A stretch of DNA of 64,000 bases from Apostichopus japonicus (taxonomy: Eukaryota; Echinodermata; Holothuroidea; Aspidochirotida; Stichopodidae): assembly GCF_037975245.1 (NCBI RefSeq), contig NC_092568.1:12735501-12799500 (forward strand), in the 5' to 3' direction. Position numbers and translations under genes: made by a program. This document shows positions 28,201 through 43,200 of this stretch, piece by piece. Numbering within the stretch: position 1 is the stretch's first letter; every line of letters starts with the position of its first letter. Below the pieces are notes generated by a model. That model was given only the letters and a program-made list of their open reading frames with translations, searched no databases and was not told where the DNA came from.

Positions 28201-31200
28201 ATAATGTTGTCAGTATGTGTAATTAGAGTGTGGTCAAGATGAACATGCCTACTAGTAGGGTTATAATGTAGTCAGTATGTGTGAATTCTTCAATCTGGTC
28301 AACATTTATATAGACTAGGGGGTTATAATGTTGTCAATATGTGTAATTAGAGTGTGGTCAAGATGAACATGCCTACTAGTAGGGTTATAATGTAGTCAGT
28401 ATGTGTGAATTCTTCAGTGTGGTCAACATGTATGTAGACTAGTGGGTTATAATGTGTGATAACAAAGTGGTCAAGATTAACCTGTAGACAAGTGTAGTGA
28501 CAATGTAGCCAAGATGTGTGAATTCTACACTGTGGTCAAGATGAACATGTATGAGGACTAGTGTGGTTATTATGTATACAATATATGTGTAAATTCTACT
28601 TTGTGGTCAAGATAAACCTATAGACTAGTGTGGCTGTAATGTTGTCAATGTGTGTGTCATTACGATGTGGTCAAGATAAACGTGTGGATAAAATTAGATG
28701 GTAACAGTGTGGTTAACATGAACATGTACATTCTACAAATAAATGGTTACATTTTGATTATGTGAACAATTCCAACAAGAGAGTTCTCAAGCAAACAGGT
28801 ACATTTTGAAAGTTAATGGCTTTCACATGGAAGTTAATTGGTCAGACAGAATTATGTGTGAACCAGGACTTGAAACATTTATTTTCTTTTTGTTCATGAT
28901 GTTTATTGTTCCTTGAAATGTGTATTTCTTCAATACATTTGTTGCTGTATTCCTAATCAGTAAGGGCAGGCCTAGGCCTATAGCCGCAATGTAAGTATTG
29001 GGACATTGTCTAGTCAATTGTGGTGTATAGCTGTCTTTGTTGGTTACATTCCTTGGATCGCTGCTCTCCAGACATTTGCACATTGCCTCTTTTGCTGATT
29101 TGAAGCCTCCAATACCTTCTGATACAATTACTATCATAACAATTTTTCAACAAGTATGAATGAAGCATGATTAGTGTGGGTAAGGTGAACTTGCACTTAC
29201 TCTGATGAAAATAAGATAAAAGCTTGAGTTTGTTTGTTTTCGTCAGATAACATTTTTCCCTAAAAAAGAAATTTGGTTAATAACTGCAGAGGGTAAGATT
29301 TATCTATAGCTAGCTGATGAAACATAACACTATGCATGATAGCCTTTCACTTTTTAATTTCTATTTGAACCTTTTATTGTATAACTGCCATATCATCCAT
29401 AATAATTTTAAACTCATTCAGGAGTCATTTTATTTAGTAAAAATGCAGTTCAAAATGATAAAACAAACATTGAAATATTTATTAAGAAAACTACATAGAA
29501 CTGTATTTCTTGCAAGCACTGCATGATTAAATGTCTCTGTATATTTACATATGCTAATGATTAAACAGACAGACAGATGTTTTTCGTTCTGAAATTTGAC
29601 AAGAGCTTCCAGATCACTTGCAAACATGCAGGGAAATTACGAAAGACTATCCATCAAGGTGAACCCAAGGTAGCTTAATTTTGCAAAGTACAGCTTCAAT
29701 CGCTGCTTCTATTGCTCTAACAAACAATCCTCCAGCCCTTAAAAGATCGATATGCATAACGGAAGTCTAAAGTAGATGTGCCAGGTAATACACAGTATCA
29801 GGCAGCCAGTGTAAATTGGGCTCTCTGATCCAAGGTTTTGTTAACGTAATCTCTACAGTTGAAGTCTTTCGTCAAAAGTGTGATGGATTTTCTCCCACTC
29901 TGCCCTAAAATTGATGCAGAGGTTTTTGCAAGGCTAAAGTAGAAAGCAGTCGATGTAAAGGAGATCTAAATGACATGACACCTCAGTTTCCCACAGCAGC
30001 AGTAGTAGCAGCAGTAGCAGTAGCAATAACAGCCGGTTATATGGATCGAAATAAGACACACTTTATAATAGGATTCATACAGAGAAAAAAAACATGGAGA
30101 ATGCCAAGAACAGTATTTTAAGCATGAAATGAAGAACCTCGTGTTACATTCTGTTATAGGCAACACTCAAATGCACATGCAAGGCCATATAAGGCTGGAA
30201 GGTGAAATTTTCACAGAGACCAAATAATTATTCTGCAGGCTTTTAGACAGTATGTGAATTATCAGGTTTGCTTCTGAGTGGGAGGTTTTAAACTGTGCAA
30301 GATTACCAATGCATTATGAGCCAAATGACAATTGTGCACTTGGTAGTGTTACAGCAATTAAGCTTCTAGAAGATTGATGAGGGCCATCATTCAGTTTCTT
30401 AAGATATGGATGGAGTATTGGATTAGGGAGTTTGCAATTGAAATGCAGGCAAGCACTCAACTGTCATACAATACATACTGATGAAATAATGATGAAATAG
30501 CAGAGGTTATGATCGTGATATTTGTTCAAAAGAATTGGCACAAAGCAAAAGAAATGATAAAAAATATAAAACAGATGATTGAACAACATTTATCTATCTG
30601 AATCGGAGGGATGAGAAGAGTTTCCTTTTCCTGGATTTGGTGTTATAGTATTAACTAGTTCAAAAATAAAGAGCAATACTTATTATATTATTCAGGCCTG
30701 TTAAGCTTAAATGTTAACATACTGCATTCTTGGAGACAATTTCCATGACGTACGACCCTGGCTTATGTTAACATACTGCATTCTAGGGACAATTTCCATG
30801 ACGTAAGATCCAGGCATATGTTAACATACTGCATTCTAGCGACAATTTTTATAATGTACAATCCAGGCTGATGTTAACATACTGCATTCTTGGGGACAAT
30901 TTCCATGACGTACGATCCTGGCTTATGTTAACATACTGCATTCTTTGGGAAAATTTCCATAACATACGATGCTGGCTTATGTTAACATACTGCATTCTTG
31001 GGGACAATTTCCATGACGTAAGATCCAGGCATATGTTAACATACTGCATTCTTGGGGACAATTTCCATGATGTAGAATCCAGGCGTATGTTAACATACTG
31101 CATTCTTGGGGACAATTTCCATGACGTACGATCCAGGCTTATATTAACTTACTGCATCTTTGGGGAGAATATCCATGACATACGATGCTGGCTTATGTTA

Positions 31201-34200
31201 ACATACTGCATTCTTGGGGACAATTTCCATGACGTAAGATCCAGGCATATGTTAACATACTGCATTCTTGGGGACAATTTCCATGATGTAGGATCCAGGC
31301 GTATGTTAACGTACTGCATTCTTGGGGATAATTTCCATGATGTACAATCCAAGCTTCTGTTAACATACAACATTCTTGGGGACAATTTCCATGACGTAAG
31401 ATCCAGGCATATGTTAACATACTGCATTCTTGGGGACAATTTCAATGATGTACAATCCAGGCATATGTTAACATACTACTGTACATTCTTGGGGACAATT
31501 TCCATGATGTACGATCCTGGCATATGTTAACATACTGCATTCTTGGGGACAATTTCCATGAAGTAAGATCCTGGTATATGTTAACATAATGCATTCTTGG
31601 GGACAATTTCAATGATGTACGACCCTGGCATATGTTAACATACTGCATTCTTGGGGACAATTTCAATGATGTACGACCCTGGCATATGTTAACATACTGC
31701 ATTCTTGGGGACAATTTCCATGAAGTAAGATCCTGGCATATGTTAACATACTGCATTCTTGGGGACAATTTCAATGATGTAGGATCCTGGCATATGTTAA
31801 CATACTGCATTCTTGGGGACAATTTACATGACGTACGATCCAGGCTTATGTTAACGTACTGCATTCTTGGGGACAATTTACATGACGTACGATCCATGCT
31901 AATATTAACACACTGCATTCTTGGGAACAATTTCCATGATGTACGATCCAGGCTTATGTTAACATATTGCATTCTTGGGGAGAATTTCCATGATGTACGA
32001 TCCAGGCTTATGTTAACACACTGCATTCTTGGGGACAATTTCCATGATATACGATCCAGGCTTATGTTAACATACTGCATTCTTGGGGAGAATTTCCATG
32101 ACATACGATCCAGGCTTATGTTAACGTACTGCATTCTTGGGGATAATTTCCATGATGTACATTCCAGGCTTATGTTGACATACTGCATTCTTGGGGACAA
32201 TTTCCATGACGTATGATCCAGGGCTTTAATTCCTATTGTCTAATTAGAACTTTTTGTGATTGCTTGCAAGAATAGTAATGTCTTAACATTTACTTCAAGG
32301 TTCTTTCTAGAGAGGAATGTTATATAGAAAACCAAGTTTTGACTTATATTAGTCAAACAAAAAATACACATTATGTCTCGACAGAACCTTTCCATAAATG
32401 TGGTTAGAAAATTCTGTCACTGGAAAACCGAACATTTTCTTGTTTTTACAACATTATCATGTCATATCATATCATGATTCCTGTTTGGTAACAATTATCA
32501 AGTTAAGGTCTCTTTGTAAATTTTTTTTTCAATATCCCTTTGGTCAGTACTGTGCCAGATACAAATCCTTCTATAACTCTCTGTTTCTTGTTGACCTGGA
32601 GACTAAATTCATAAATGGTGATGATGTTACATAATTGTACTGGCTAATTACTTTGGATGTGAGAATTATCACCACTGTAACGTGGAGAGATAAGTAGGAC
32701 ATTATAATAAATACTATATTCATAATCTTCCTCCTATCCATACTTATATGGTCACTAATTTAATTCTCATTTAAGTCCTGGTTTCTTGCATCAATCTTTC
32801 CTTATTCAACAAGTTCATGATCGCATATCTTTCCATTTCTTTTTGCACTCTCCCCTTTTTCCCTCGATCCCACCCCTGATATTAAATACTTTCTGCTATT
32901 TGCATACATGGTTGAGCCATTGGTATGATGATAGCATATTTTGATACGGTCTCATTCTCACTCGATGGCAGATGGTAAGATCGTGTGTGCATTGCCATTC
33001 GCATTGGGTAGAACTGTATATAATATTTAGAGCTGTGTGTAGGCTGATTAGCTAGTCAAATGCAGTAAGTGATTTCTGAGTCTTGACAGTAATGGGCATC
33101 TGTCATTCATTCTGCTGATCTTATCGTCTTATCACGGCTCCTATCTTGTATTACATGATATATAACCTTTTCTTGCTTACACTATTCCAGCATCTATCAG
33201 ATATATATATTTGATAAAAGTTTGTCAAAGGTAACATATATTTATTGCTCGCTTAAACGGTCCTTCCTTTACTTTAAAGGTGTATGGTGTCTCCACAATG
33301 TTTTTCTATTCGAGTGTGTTAGAACGTTTGCATAAATCGTTAATAACGAAATTTAATTTATTTGTGTATATGAAAATGTATTTCATCTTCGAAAACATTC
33401 TTTTGGGTAATTTAAGGAAAGCTTAAATGATTTCAAGTGAGAAAGTTGAAAGTTTATGTAAAGTACACTGAGCAGTGAAACCTTGATTCTTTCCAATAGA
33501 TCAGTTTGGAGATCAGATGTACCGCAATATCAATGGACTACAGGGTGTTTTTTTTTGTATTTTTTTCGAAATATACAATGAATTTCACAAATTTTCGCCC
33601 ATGTTGTAATTAATCACTCATTCGATTTTATTTATGAACCATTTCTATACTTGTGAAAGATAGAAATTGCAAACAATTGAAGACATATATTTTTCATACA
33701 TTATGTAAATTAAAGTGGTTTATAATTAGATGTGCAATCATGTGCAGATCATTAATGAATGTGCCAACGTATACTTTCCTCCCATGCGATGCTAATGCAC
33801 CTGTTTCACCAACTCTATGAGTCATTTATCTGCCTTCTTTCACACAGCAAGCAGTGATGCTGGTAATCTTTCATGTATAGAGTCTTGGCTCTGTAGATTT
33901 CAGTACGCTACTACAGTGGTATCTTTTAATCAATAGACCTGAATTCATACACTGGCATAGATTCATCCTTCTACTGTTTCTCTTCTTCTGCTGTTTTTCT
34001 TACATTTGTTAATTGCATGCCATTGCCATTGTCGTTAAGCCTATGAAATCAATGATTTATTTATTTCTGAGGGAAACTTGACCCGTCTGAGAGTATTTTG
34101 GAATCCCCAGACAATCTTGAAGGGTACATTTGCATCTGACTATTTCTTCTACTGGAGTTAGGAGACAAATAATCCCATTTGGCCTCTCCTTAACCTGCAA

Positions 34201-37200
34201 TCCAGGGTTCTGCAAGTTGATTTGGTATCTCCAAACCAATCAATAGAATGCCTTTCTTTGACAAATCATCATCATGAAATGTTGTCATTTTCCACAAGAA
34301 ATATGAGTATGTGGATTTTTTATTTTTTATTATTATTATTATTTTTTTTTTAGGTATAGGTGGAATTGGTCGCTGCATAATATATTATATACACACAAAA
34401 AAAAGCACTTGAAGCTATGGTATGGACTTTTGATGAAAAGGGTTGCCTTACTAATTTATGAAGCAAAGGTACAGCTTTATTACAAGATGATGTACAAATA
34501 TGAATATTAGCATATCACACAGTGCTAATTAAAATGACACTAAAATTGTGATGGATGAAAATCAGTGATAGTTCCTGGATGTTTTATTAGTTCAAGTGAT
34601 TGTTGGGATCAATTTGTGACCATGTATAGGTTAATAAAAAGATTTGAAGTGTAATATTTCAAATGATTGTTGGAGATAACATGGTTTTCTTTTCATATGT
34701 TTTTGCTTTTGCTCATAGGATTACCAATTTAGACCAAATCCATCGACGTTGGATCCATACGGCAGAGGAAATCTAGAGGAGAGGACCGTCACAGTTTGCA
34801 GTGGGTCGGATTATGTTAACATCAATTATATGCACATGGTGGCAACTTCACCTGAAGTAGCAGAGGTGAGGCTCCTCAAAACTATGACTGGTCAGCAAGT
34901 TTAATCTCAATACATTCTCTCTACATCTTCTGCTGGATGACTCGTATGACTCTTATCATTTCTCCATATTCTGCCAAAAGTTTTTTTTTTTCAATTGTAT
35001 GTGGAATTTTTCTCATAATGTAGCATACAAAGAGGATCTCTTTCAGAGACTTTGGAGCCGGTGTTGATGACTTTTGAGCTATAAATCGGTGCCCTATGTA
35101 TTTTAGTCAAGTTGCATTCCAGGCAAATCAATATCTGACATTGATGTAGAGCAGATTTGACAGTTCTCGTACAAGTACGGATGTGCACCCTTTAAGGCAT
35201 TTTGTGTAGCATTGCTACAGTCTTACAGTATCATATACTTGACCCCAGAAATATTAGGTTCATGAAAACAATGCGTTATTTAAGGACATCAAAATCACAC
35301 CAGGAATGACAAATTTAAATCTTAAAATTTTACTTTGTCACAGATACAGCATCACATTAAGTTTGGTTATCAGATCATGTGGTTAAGAACTTGCTAGTGA
35401 GAATCAGCCAAGTGGTTGTAAGCAATTGTCTCTTAAGAGTGCAAATTATCCAGATTATACATGAATATTCAATGGCTTTGCCAAAGGCAACTCTACACAA
35501 GCTCATACAAGCTACAGTATTAGATCACTCACATAGCACCATTCCTGTTGTAACAGTTTCATTTAAAGCATCTAATATTTGAAATGCTGCATTTACTAAT
35601 CTGTAATTGAAATTATTGCTGCCAGTGAATATAGCTAGTTCAATGTAGAACACACAGATAGCATTGAAATTGTGCATACTTAGTTTTTGCTTTTTGATAT
35701 TTTGGCCATTTGATATAATACAGTAGGGTTATTACAACATTAAGTGACTTTGCATTGTTATCAATACATCACATTAATAAACTATTGAGGAATAAAATCT
35801 GAATTCCTTTCATTTTAAATTACTAAAGTAAATTTTTTTTTCCAATAAGCCGAAGACCTATCCTTTGATCAAACTTTCTATGATCCTCTCATACTTTTTT
35901 TGCATAAAAATAAAACAAACCTGTTAGCAAACTACTTATCCACTAAAGAGCCTGTGTAAGAGAATGTGTAAAAGTAAGAGGGCCTGACGTTTTGATCCTA
36001 GCAGGATCTTCGTCAGAGGCTAAAGAAGATCCTGCTAGGATCGAAACTTCAGGCCCTCTTACTCTTACTCACCATTTTGCATTGATATTAGTTTGTTATT
36101 TCTCATCCATTAACAAATTGTTCATCAGTTTCTGCTACCTCTGTTACTAACTTTCTATTTTGAACATCCATGGCCTAATGACAAATGCTTTTTCTGGTAA
36201 AGGTTGGTTTATAAACTCAATTTCTGAAAAACAGAATGATAAAGAATCCTTTATTCCTATAGCCCCAGTAATTACTGACTTTACATTCATCTGTGTTAAA
36301 GGCTTGATCCATTCTGGGAAACATTAAAAGTATTTTACATGTGTCCCAGTTTTTAGCTGCTTTTACATTGTAAGCCAAACTCTTTACCTTCACCCCATGG
36401 TGATTGGTGTAAAACCATAAATGCTGTACATATATCAGTTTTAGCTATAAACTGAAATTTCACAGTAGTTGCCAGAGATGATTAAAATTTCAAAATATAA
36501 GAATGTCACAAAGAAACAAACAGGATGACATAACATCTGGTTGAAGAGTTCATATTGTTCAGTTCTTAAGATCATAAATAACCATGGTAAGAGTTATTTA
36601 GCAATCCCTCCACCCCCCACCCAAAATGATAATAATTGTTCTTACGATTCTTTAAGGGCACTCATCTTTGAGTGTGATGCAAAAATGAGCAGAAACAATC
36701 AAATGGTTTGCTCTTAAAAAATGAAAAAAAAAAAAATTCCATTTACTTTAAAGTGACATATGAAATTAAATGATCTAATTTCACATAAGCAGTATCATGG
36801 TAGGGATATTTGTTCATGATTGTTGTGTGCATCGTTTGTGACTTGAGTTTATTAGGTGACCATGTATATAATACCTGCAACAACAAACAAAACCTTGATA
36901 TTTATCAGAATTGGCAAATTAGGTTTAGTTTTTTCCACCTGTCTTTTAACAAAAATTAAGTATATTATCTTGTCTTCTTTACCTTTCCTTAAGTTGTTCA
37001 AATTTATTGAAGCTATGAATGTCAAGAAAAGTAATAAAACAAAAGAAATTTCTAAGTGTCATTTTAAGGAAAGGGGCTGGTGGGGGTGGGGGGAGTGGGA
37101 GGGGAAAAAGGAGAATGAGGGAGGATTGGTGTTAAAATTTGGGCACTCATATCTGCTGTGTGGAAAATGCTGATAATGATGATGTATCCACCTTACCACC

Positions 37201-40200
37201 TACAATCCTTCCCCCCTCCTCTCCCTCCATCCCCTTTTCCACCCTCCATCCCTTCACCACCCACATGTTATTTGGCTCCTTAACACAGTATTATAATGCC
37301 GTCCGATTTACGTATGAACTATATGTTATAATGATAATTGACGTCAGAAAACTCTCTGCCTGTTATTCTGCAGAGAGATTATAGATGTATCTAGGTGTAA
37401 TCTCCAATTAAACCATTCCTTCTATTTCCGCAGACGTGGTTTGAAGGCCTGCTGAAGATAACTCATAATGTCAAGGCTAACAATGTGTGCCCTATGACAT
37501 GTCTCATGAAACAGTAAGTGATAACAGTCATCTTAAATCTAAATATTTGGGTGAAAAACATTGATATTTAAATTTAGAATATTGCTTCTGGTTCCGATGA
37601 TGGTTTGCAGGGCATTTTGTTTCCGCTTTAATTTAATACACATGCTAACTATGCCCCACAAAATACCTACAGCAACAGAGCAGGTGTTTATTCCCCCCGT
37701 TTTTCTCTTCCTTTTCCTTTTTCTACAATTAAGACAGAGAATAAATTTATACATTTTACTTGAAAATGACAACCTTAAGTAAATCTCTTTGATTTTTTGG
37801 ACATTTTGAAAGCCCAACCAGTACTATTCCTACACTACTTGGGACGATGTATACTGTTGTTGAGTTTTGGGTTGATCAACCTGCAGTTAAGTTCTAATCG
37901 AATTAAAGAAGCAATTTGATTTGGAACAGCTTCCAATCTTTGCTACAACTCTGCTTGCAGGCCTGGTAGCATGGTTTTTTAGCTTTAACTGGCAAGTTGT
38001 CACGTTTACATTTTTTGGCACAGAAACGAAACAACTGTGTTCAACTTGTCAGGTCTTATTATAAGAGTGTATAACCCCTAGGAGTGATTGGAGTAAGTAC
38101 CTGAATGGAACCAGTATGGGTTCTGGGTCTTAACTTGCCTGCAGGTTATAACGATTCATTCATTGTCATTTCTTGATTTCATATATCGACTAATTACAAA
38201 GAGACCTATAACCAGTCAGAAATCATCAGCTATTGATTTAGACAGATTTCACTCACCTACAACAAATTTTCAGTGGAATCTTCTGACAACTATGCTATAC
38301 CCAGCACATTAATGCAGGAATCATCATGAAACTAAACATAAGAAATTTTATGAAAGAATTTTTACTTAAAACTGGTTCAGTATTATCAGTGAGATGTATC
38401 TTTAGTATAATGTAAAGGTGGTAAAAGGTCTCTACTGCAATAATTCAAGTAGTTTATAAACTGCACAGTAAGGCGACTGACATGATAACAACAGTTACAG
38501 TACATGCAATGTGCTCCAAAGGAAGCAGATTTTGGATGGTGATGAATATATCTTTCTTCTTCTTTTTGTCCGACCAATCATTTTGCCGATTGATTAGGTC
38601 CCGTGACAGCTATTTACTGTCATGTATCTAGAAAATAAATGTAATGGAAGAAATGTCTTAGCAAGGTAAAAGTCAAATTAACGTCATGTTAAATGGGATG
38701 TAAGCCTATGTTAGCTCTATATTCTCCATTCAAACCAACTGAAATCCTCCCCTCGAGAGAGTAATTCCCGTGTGCTGTTTGTCATATAATTCGCATCACT
38801 GATCTGTAGACTATCAAAATAATTTAGGATAAAGAACAAAATTGTTTCGGTTACATTGCATCAGACACATATATACGTTTGTGGCCTTCAATTTCCACAT
38901 GTGGAAATGTTATCAAAACTTTTATAATATTACCACTTGTGGTATGCTTTCTGTTGGTATTAGTATTGTGCATACTCTACCATGGCAGCGTTAAGGTATA
39001 ATCAAATTGTTAGGATCTATCTATAAAAATAGTAACAATTTTAAACAATGATTCATCTTTCAGATAATATGTCAACAATTTGCAACAAATTGACAAATTA
39101 CATAAGGATTTCAACATTTTGCTGCAAGATGCTGCAAAATGAAATGATTATTTATCAAATATCATCAATTTAACAATTCACAGGAAAACGGTCAATTGAT
39201 CACTTAATGTATTTCACCAATTCAACATTTTTCAACAATTTGATGAGTTACACTCAGGAATCATTGTGTCAAAGATTTGTAGCCAAATGATAAAATGGTT
39301 GCTTAATTAATCTTGTCTATGTCACATATTGCAACAAAATGATAAATTGATCATTTAGTAAAACAACACTATTGATAACATTTGCATCAGAATGTTATCA
39401 TTTGTACAGTCCGCTGCAAAGTGATTAATTGATCATTTCATATATCTCGTAAAATTAACATATTGCTACAAAACGGTTAATTATGTTTGCTTCAGAATGT
39501 CATTATTTTTTCAAAATTTTGGAAGAAAATTATGAATTGTAGCAATTATGAAGCAAAGATCATAACATTTTGATGGCACATTAATGTTTCCATACTCTAT
39601 AGACCAAACAACCTCAATATATGTGATATCTTACCCTATGTTGGACACCAATGGTTACTGATAACTAATAAACACAGACTTTAAGACCACTATATTAATT
39701 AAACAGGTGCTCTGTGTATACATGGTCACAGAATTTTTTCAAACATATTTTTTCCATCTCATTCTCAAGTATTGAACATAGCCTGCCTTAAACTGCAGTT
39801 TGTGGAGGGTATGGTGAAAATGTGGATGGAAAAGAATGAGGAAAATTTTGCAATATGTTAACTCCCGATGCTAGTGCAGTTTGTCATATTCTATCCATCA
39901 GTTTACATTTGCTTGCAATGCTTTATATAGAGAGCATGATGGAGTCTTTCAAGGTCAACTCTGCCTGAATTTTTCTTTCCAGTTGGATGAAGATTTGCTT
40001 CCAAGTAAACAGTAGCAGCAAAATTCCTGTCCGCAACTTGCTACGAACGTTTGCTGCTGGTAAAGCGTCTAAGCAGTCGGTCATCATCAACGCATTGGAG
40101 CAGCTCCAATTACCCTCAGGCAAGGTGTGTACATAATAAACTTTCATCAAACATGGTGTAAATGTTGGTAGTTTTTCTTTTTCTGAAGCAACATGCGTAC

Positions 40201-43200
40201 AATTCCTAAAGACGTCAGACTGGTCGGTTAATTTGTGGCATGGTTGGTTTAATCATCTTTGACAAGTTTTTGACTGAAAGACATAAATGTGATGGACATG
40301 ATTTTTTCAGTGAGAAGAAGAGCCAAACAAGACTTTCTTCATTTCTTACAATTATTAAATACCAAAGCTCTTTCATACTCATGCAAAAACTGAGTGGTGA
40401 AATCATGTGGACACATAATGAGTCAAACTTTTGGTATAGACATATGGTGAATTGATAAAAAATGTAATCGCTTATAGGTTTAAGGGGGGGTGGTATCAAG
40501 GAGGCACCTCCTCCCTTGTCTTTGAAAGCTAGGCCTCAATACATATCCTTTGTATGTTATATGAATCACTTTCAGAAAGATTATAACAACACTTTTCTAC
40601 ATGTGTTCATATCTTACAAATGTATACATATTTAAAGAAAGTGCTGTTTGAAGACAGAATAGTGGATAAATAGCATTGTTATCAATACATACCCATACCT
40701 ATGAAGACTGCACTGAGAAATAGAAGATTGCAAGTAAATTTTATTTCTAAAAAATAAATTGACAAAGAACAATTTGAGGTACATTAAATGTATATACTTT
40801 ACAAAGTTACATTGTGTTTTCACTTTTACTACTTTGACAACACAAATGGTGCTTTGACAGTTTTTATTTGTGCATCTTAGATTTTGACTTTCTACAAAAA
40901 CCTTAACGTTACCTGAATTAAACTTGGTTGATAGGGAGGGATTTACAGCATCTCAATAATCCTATATTGGATCTTTCATAGAGTGATCTTGAATACTTGC
41001 ACTTTGAAACACTATTGACAAAGTATAAAATGATGTGTGCCTAACACACGCTGACGTTTTGTCAACGAGGACGCTGTCTCCGCGTTCTCTGTTTGAGAAA
41101 AATTTACATTTTCATTTGTTAGTCAAGTATCTTCATTTGCAGGTAATATTGCTAGCAGGTATTTTCTACATAGGTCAGTATATTTGAGGCTATGAACAAA
41201 TAAGTTAAATATACAGGGTCTGAAATTGGGCTAAGAACTGGTCCCCAGCCATTTAGAAGTGTACTTACAATCATCTCCCAGAGGTAATCAATTCATAGGC
41301 CATTCAGGCTGTAGTTTACCGTACTCAAGCGCAGACGAATGTCTCCGTCGGTTTGATGATCAGTTTGAAGAGAGTGACTTGTCATTTATTTACTTTGACA
41401 TGAAGGATAGATGGGACACCATTTATGAAATTATCACCCAAATGTCGCTCGTCTGCACGGCAACATTTGACTGGGGGGATGGAGGGGGGGTTCTAGGTAG
41501 TGTGATCTTGGATGGTTAACGTCTGCTGCAAAGCGTCTATTTTTGAAATTAAATCCATCTGCTACGGACAAGAACTTTTTGCAGTGTGAAAGTTAACAAC
41601 TGTTCGTGTGAGCTGAGAAATGTGAACCGTTGTGAAATATTTCAAGTTTATATGTAGATGCATGGTCTATTGCTGTCAAAATGAAAAATTATCTCGTACA
41701 GGTTTTTTCCTATTTAATTATCAAGAAAAAAAGGCTGGCCATACCCTAGTCTATTTATCTTTTGATGCAAGTTAAGATTCTCAAAAGTAGTTTTATGGAG
41801 AGAGTCAAGTTTAAATGGATTGATTGGAACCTGTTTGTAAGACTATATGCATCACTACCAGGCCAAGCTGTACCTATCTGTTCTCAGCCTCAGTTAAACC
41901 ATTTCAAAAATGTTTAAATTTACTGTTGACTGCCATAAAAAGCAACTGCTAGTACTGCAACTTTTCACTGTTCTTCATAACTTCAGAAGAAACATATCAG
42001 TTAACCAAAAGGGACATTTGTCAATCCAAAAGAACATTAAAAATAAGAGAGGTACTCTAAGTGGTTTGATGTTGCATCATTTTGCTTTAATTTTCTCTGA
42101 CTCTGGTTCTACCACACCTGATCTTTTATAAGGAAAGATGGATCTGTCCTAAATAGAGTAATTTATTACTCTAATAATCCTTTCAATCTTTGTACCAAGA
42201 GTGATAAGAACTGCCATAAAGCTTCGGTGTTTATTTCATCAACTCCATTGGACACCAAAGCAAGCTGATTAGGAAGTAACCAAATGTTTGCAACTACATA
42301 AGGTCACATGCCAAGCTTGATTTGTCAATTCTGTGTGTCAACATTTACATGGCTGCGTCAGAATCAGTGCAAATATACAACATTCGAAACACAAATTTGA
42401 CATTTAGCTCTCTCACACAATGAGTGAAAAAGTATTGTATTAAATGATGTTTAAGAAAAACATTAAAAAAAAAAAGGTGAAGCACGTAGCTTACACTGAA
42501 GTAAATTTGGTGGTAATAGTAAAGATGGTTATGTCCTTAAAAGAACAGCAATGCTTTCAGCTACTTCAAAGCTCCATTTACTGTTTGGTTGTGATTAATT
42601 GTGACCAAGCCATTTATGTAATGGTACATAATGGATTTAAATAAATATCACTGTGCTGTTTACAACCATTTGGCTTCTCCTAATGTAGAGATTTATTTAT
42701 ACACTTTTTAATTCATTAAAGTAAATATCATATTCTACACAATTTAAGTATAATGTTGTATTTTACTTGCATTCCTACCAAGCTTATCCGTAAGTTTCAT
42801 CTTTTCTGGTGCAAGTTTGGTAAAATTGAAGTAAAATACTTAATTTTCCATCTTGTCATTTGAAACACTTGAGTATTGTAATAGCATGAGGACATGATGA
42901 ACTCATTGCTTCTTTGAAGCACAGAGATTTTTATCCCTTGCTTTGATACTTCTTACACTTGTAGTCCTTACATTGCAATGATTCCTTGTTTGAATGAATA
43001 TTATCTAAACATGCTATATCAATCATAGAAAACCTTGACAACTGTGCCACATACACCCTATGCTAGTAGCAGATGTGATAATGTGAGCAGGTGTTGTAGA
43101 TATGTCCTTCAGACCTTCCTAATATTTATTTAAAGCCTAGAAACATTCATCAAAAATATTGTCTTCTGTTACTCTCCATAATACCCTGAAAATGTTTTTG

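Noticed and set aside
31442-32200. 252-codon minus-strand open frame with [11 protein letters not shown] repeats
   Set aside because: It is one reading of the 54-bp satellite, which is also open on the opposite strand; period divisible by three explains the length.
30871-32216. Plus-strand frames of 219 and 194 codons with [14 protein letters not shown] repeats
   Set aside because: Same 54-bp satellite. No splice context, domain or codon evidence supports a gene.
30711-32225. CRISPR-like array
   Set aside because: The repeats are contiguous with no unique spacers and the context is a metazoan intron. The same holds for the 49-bp, 193-bp and 400-bp arrays.
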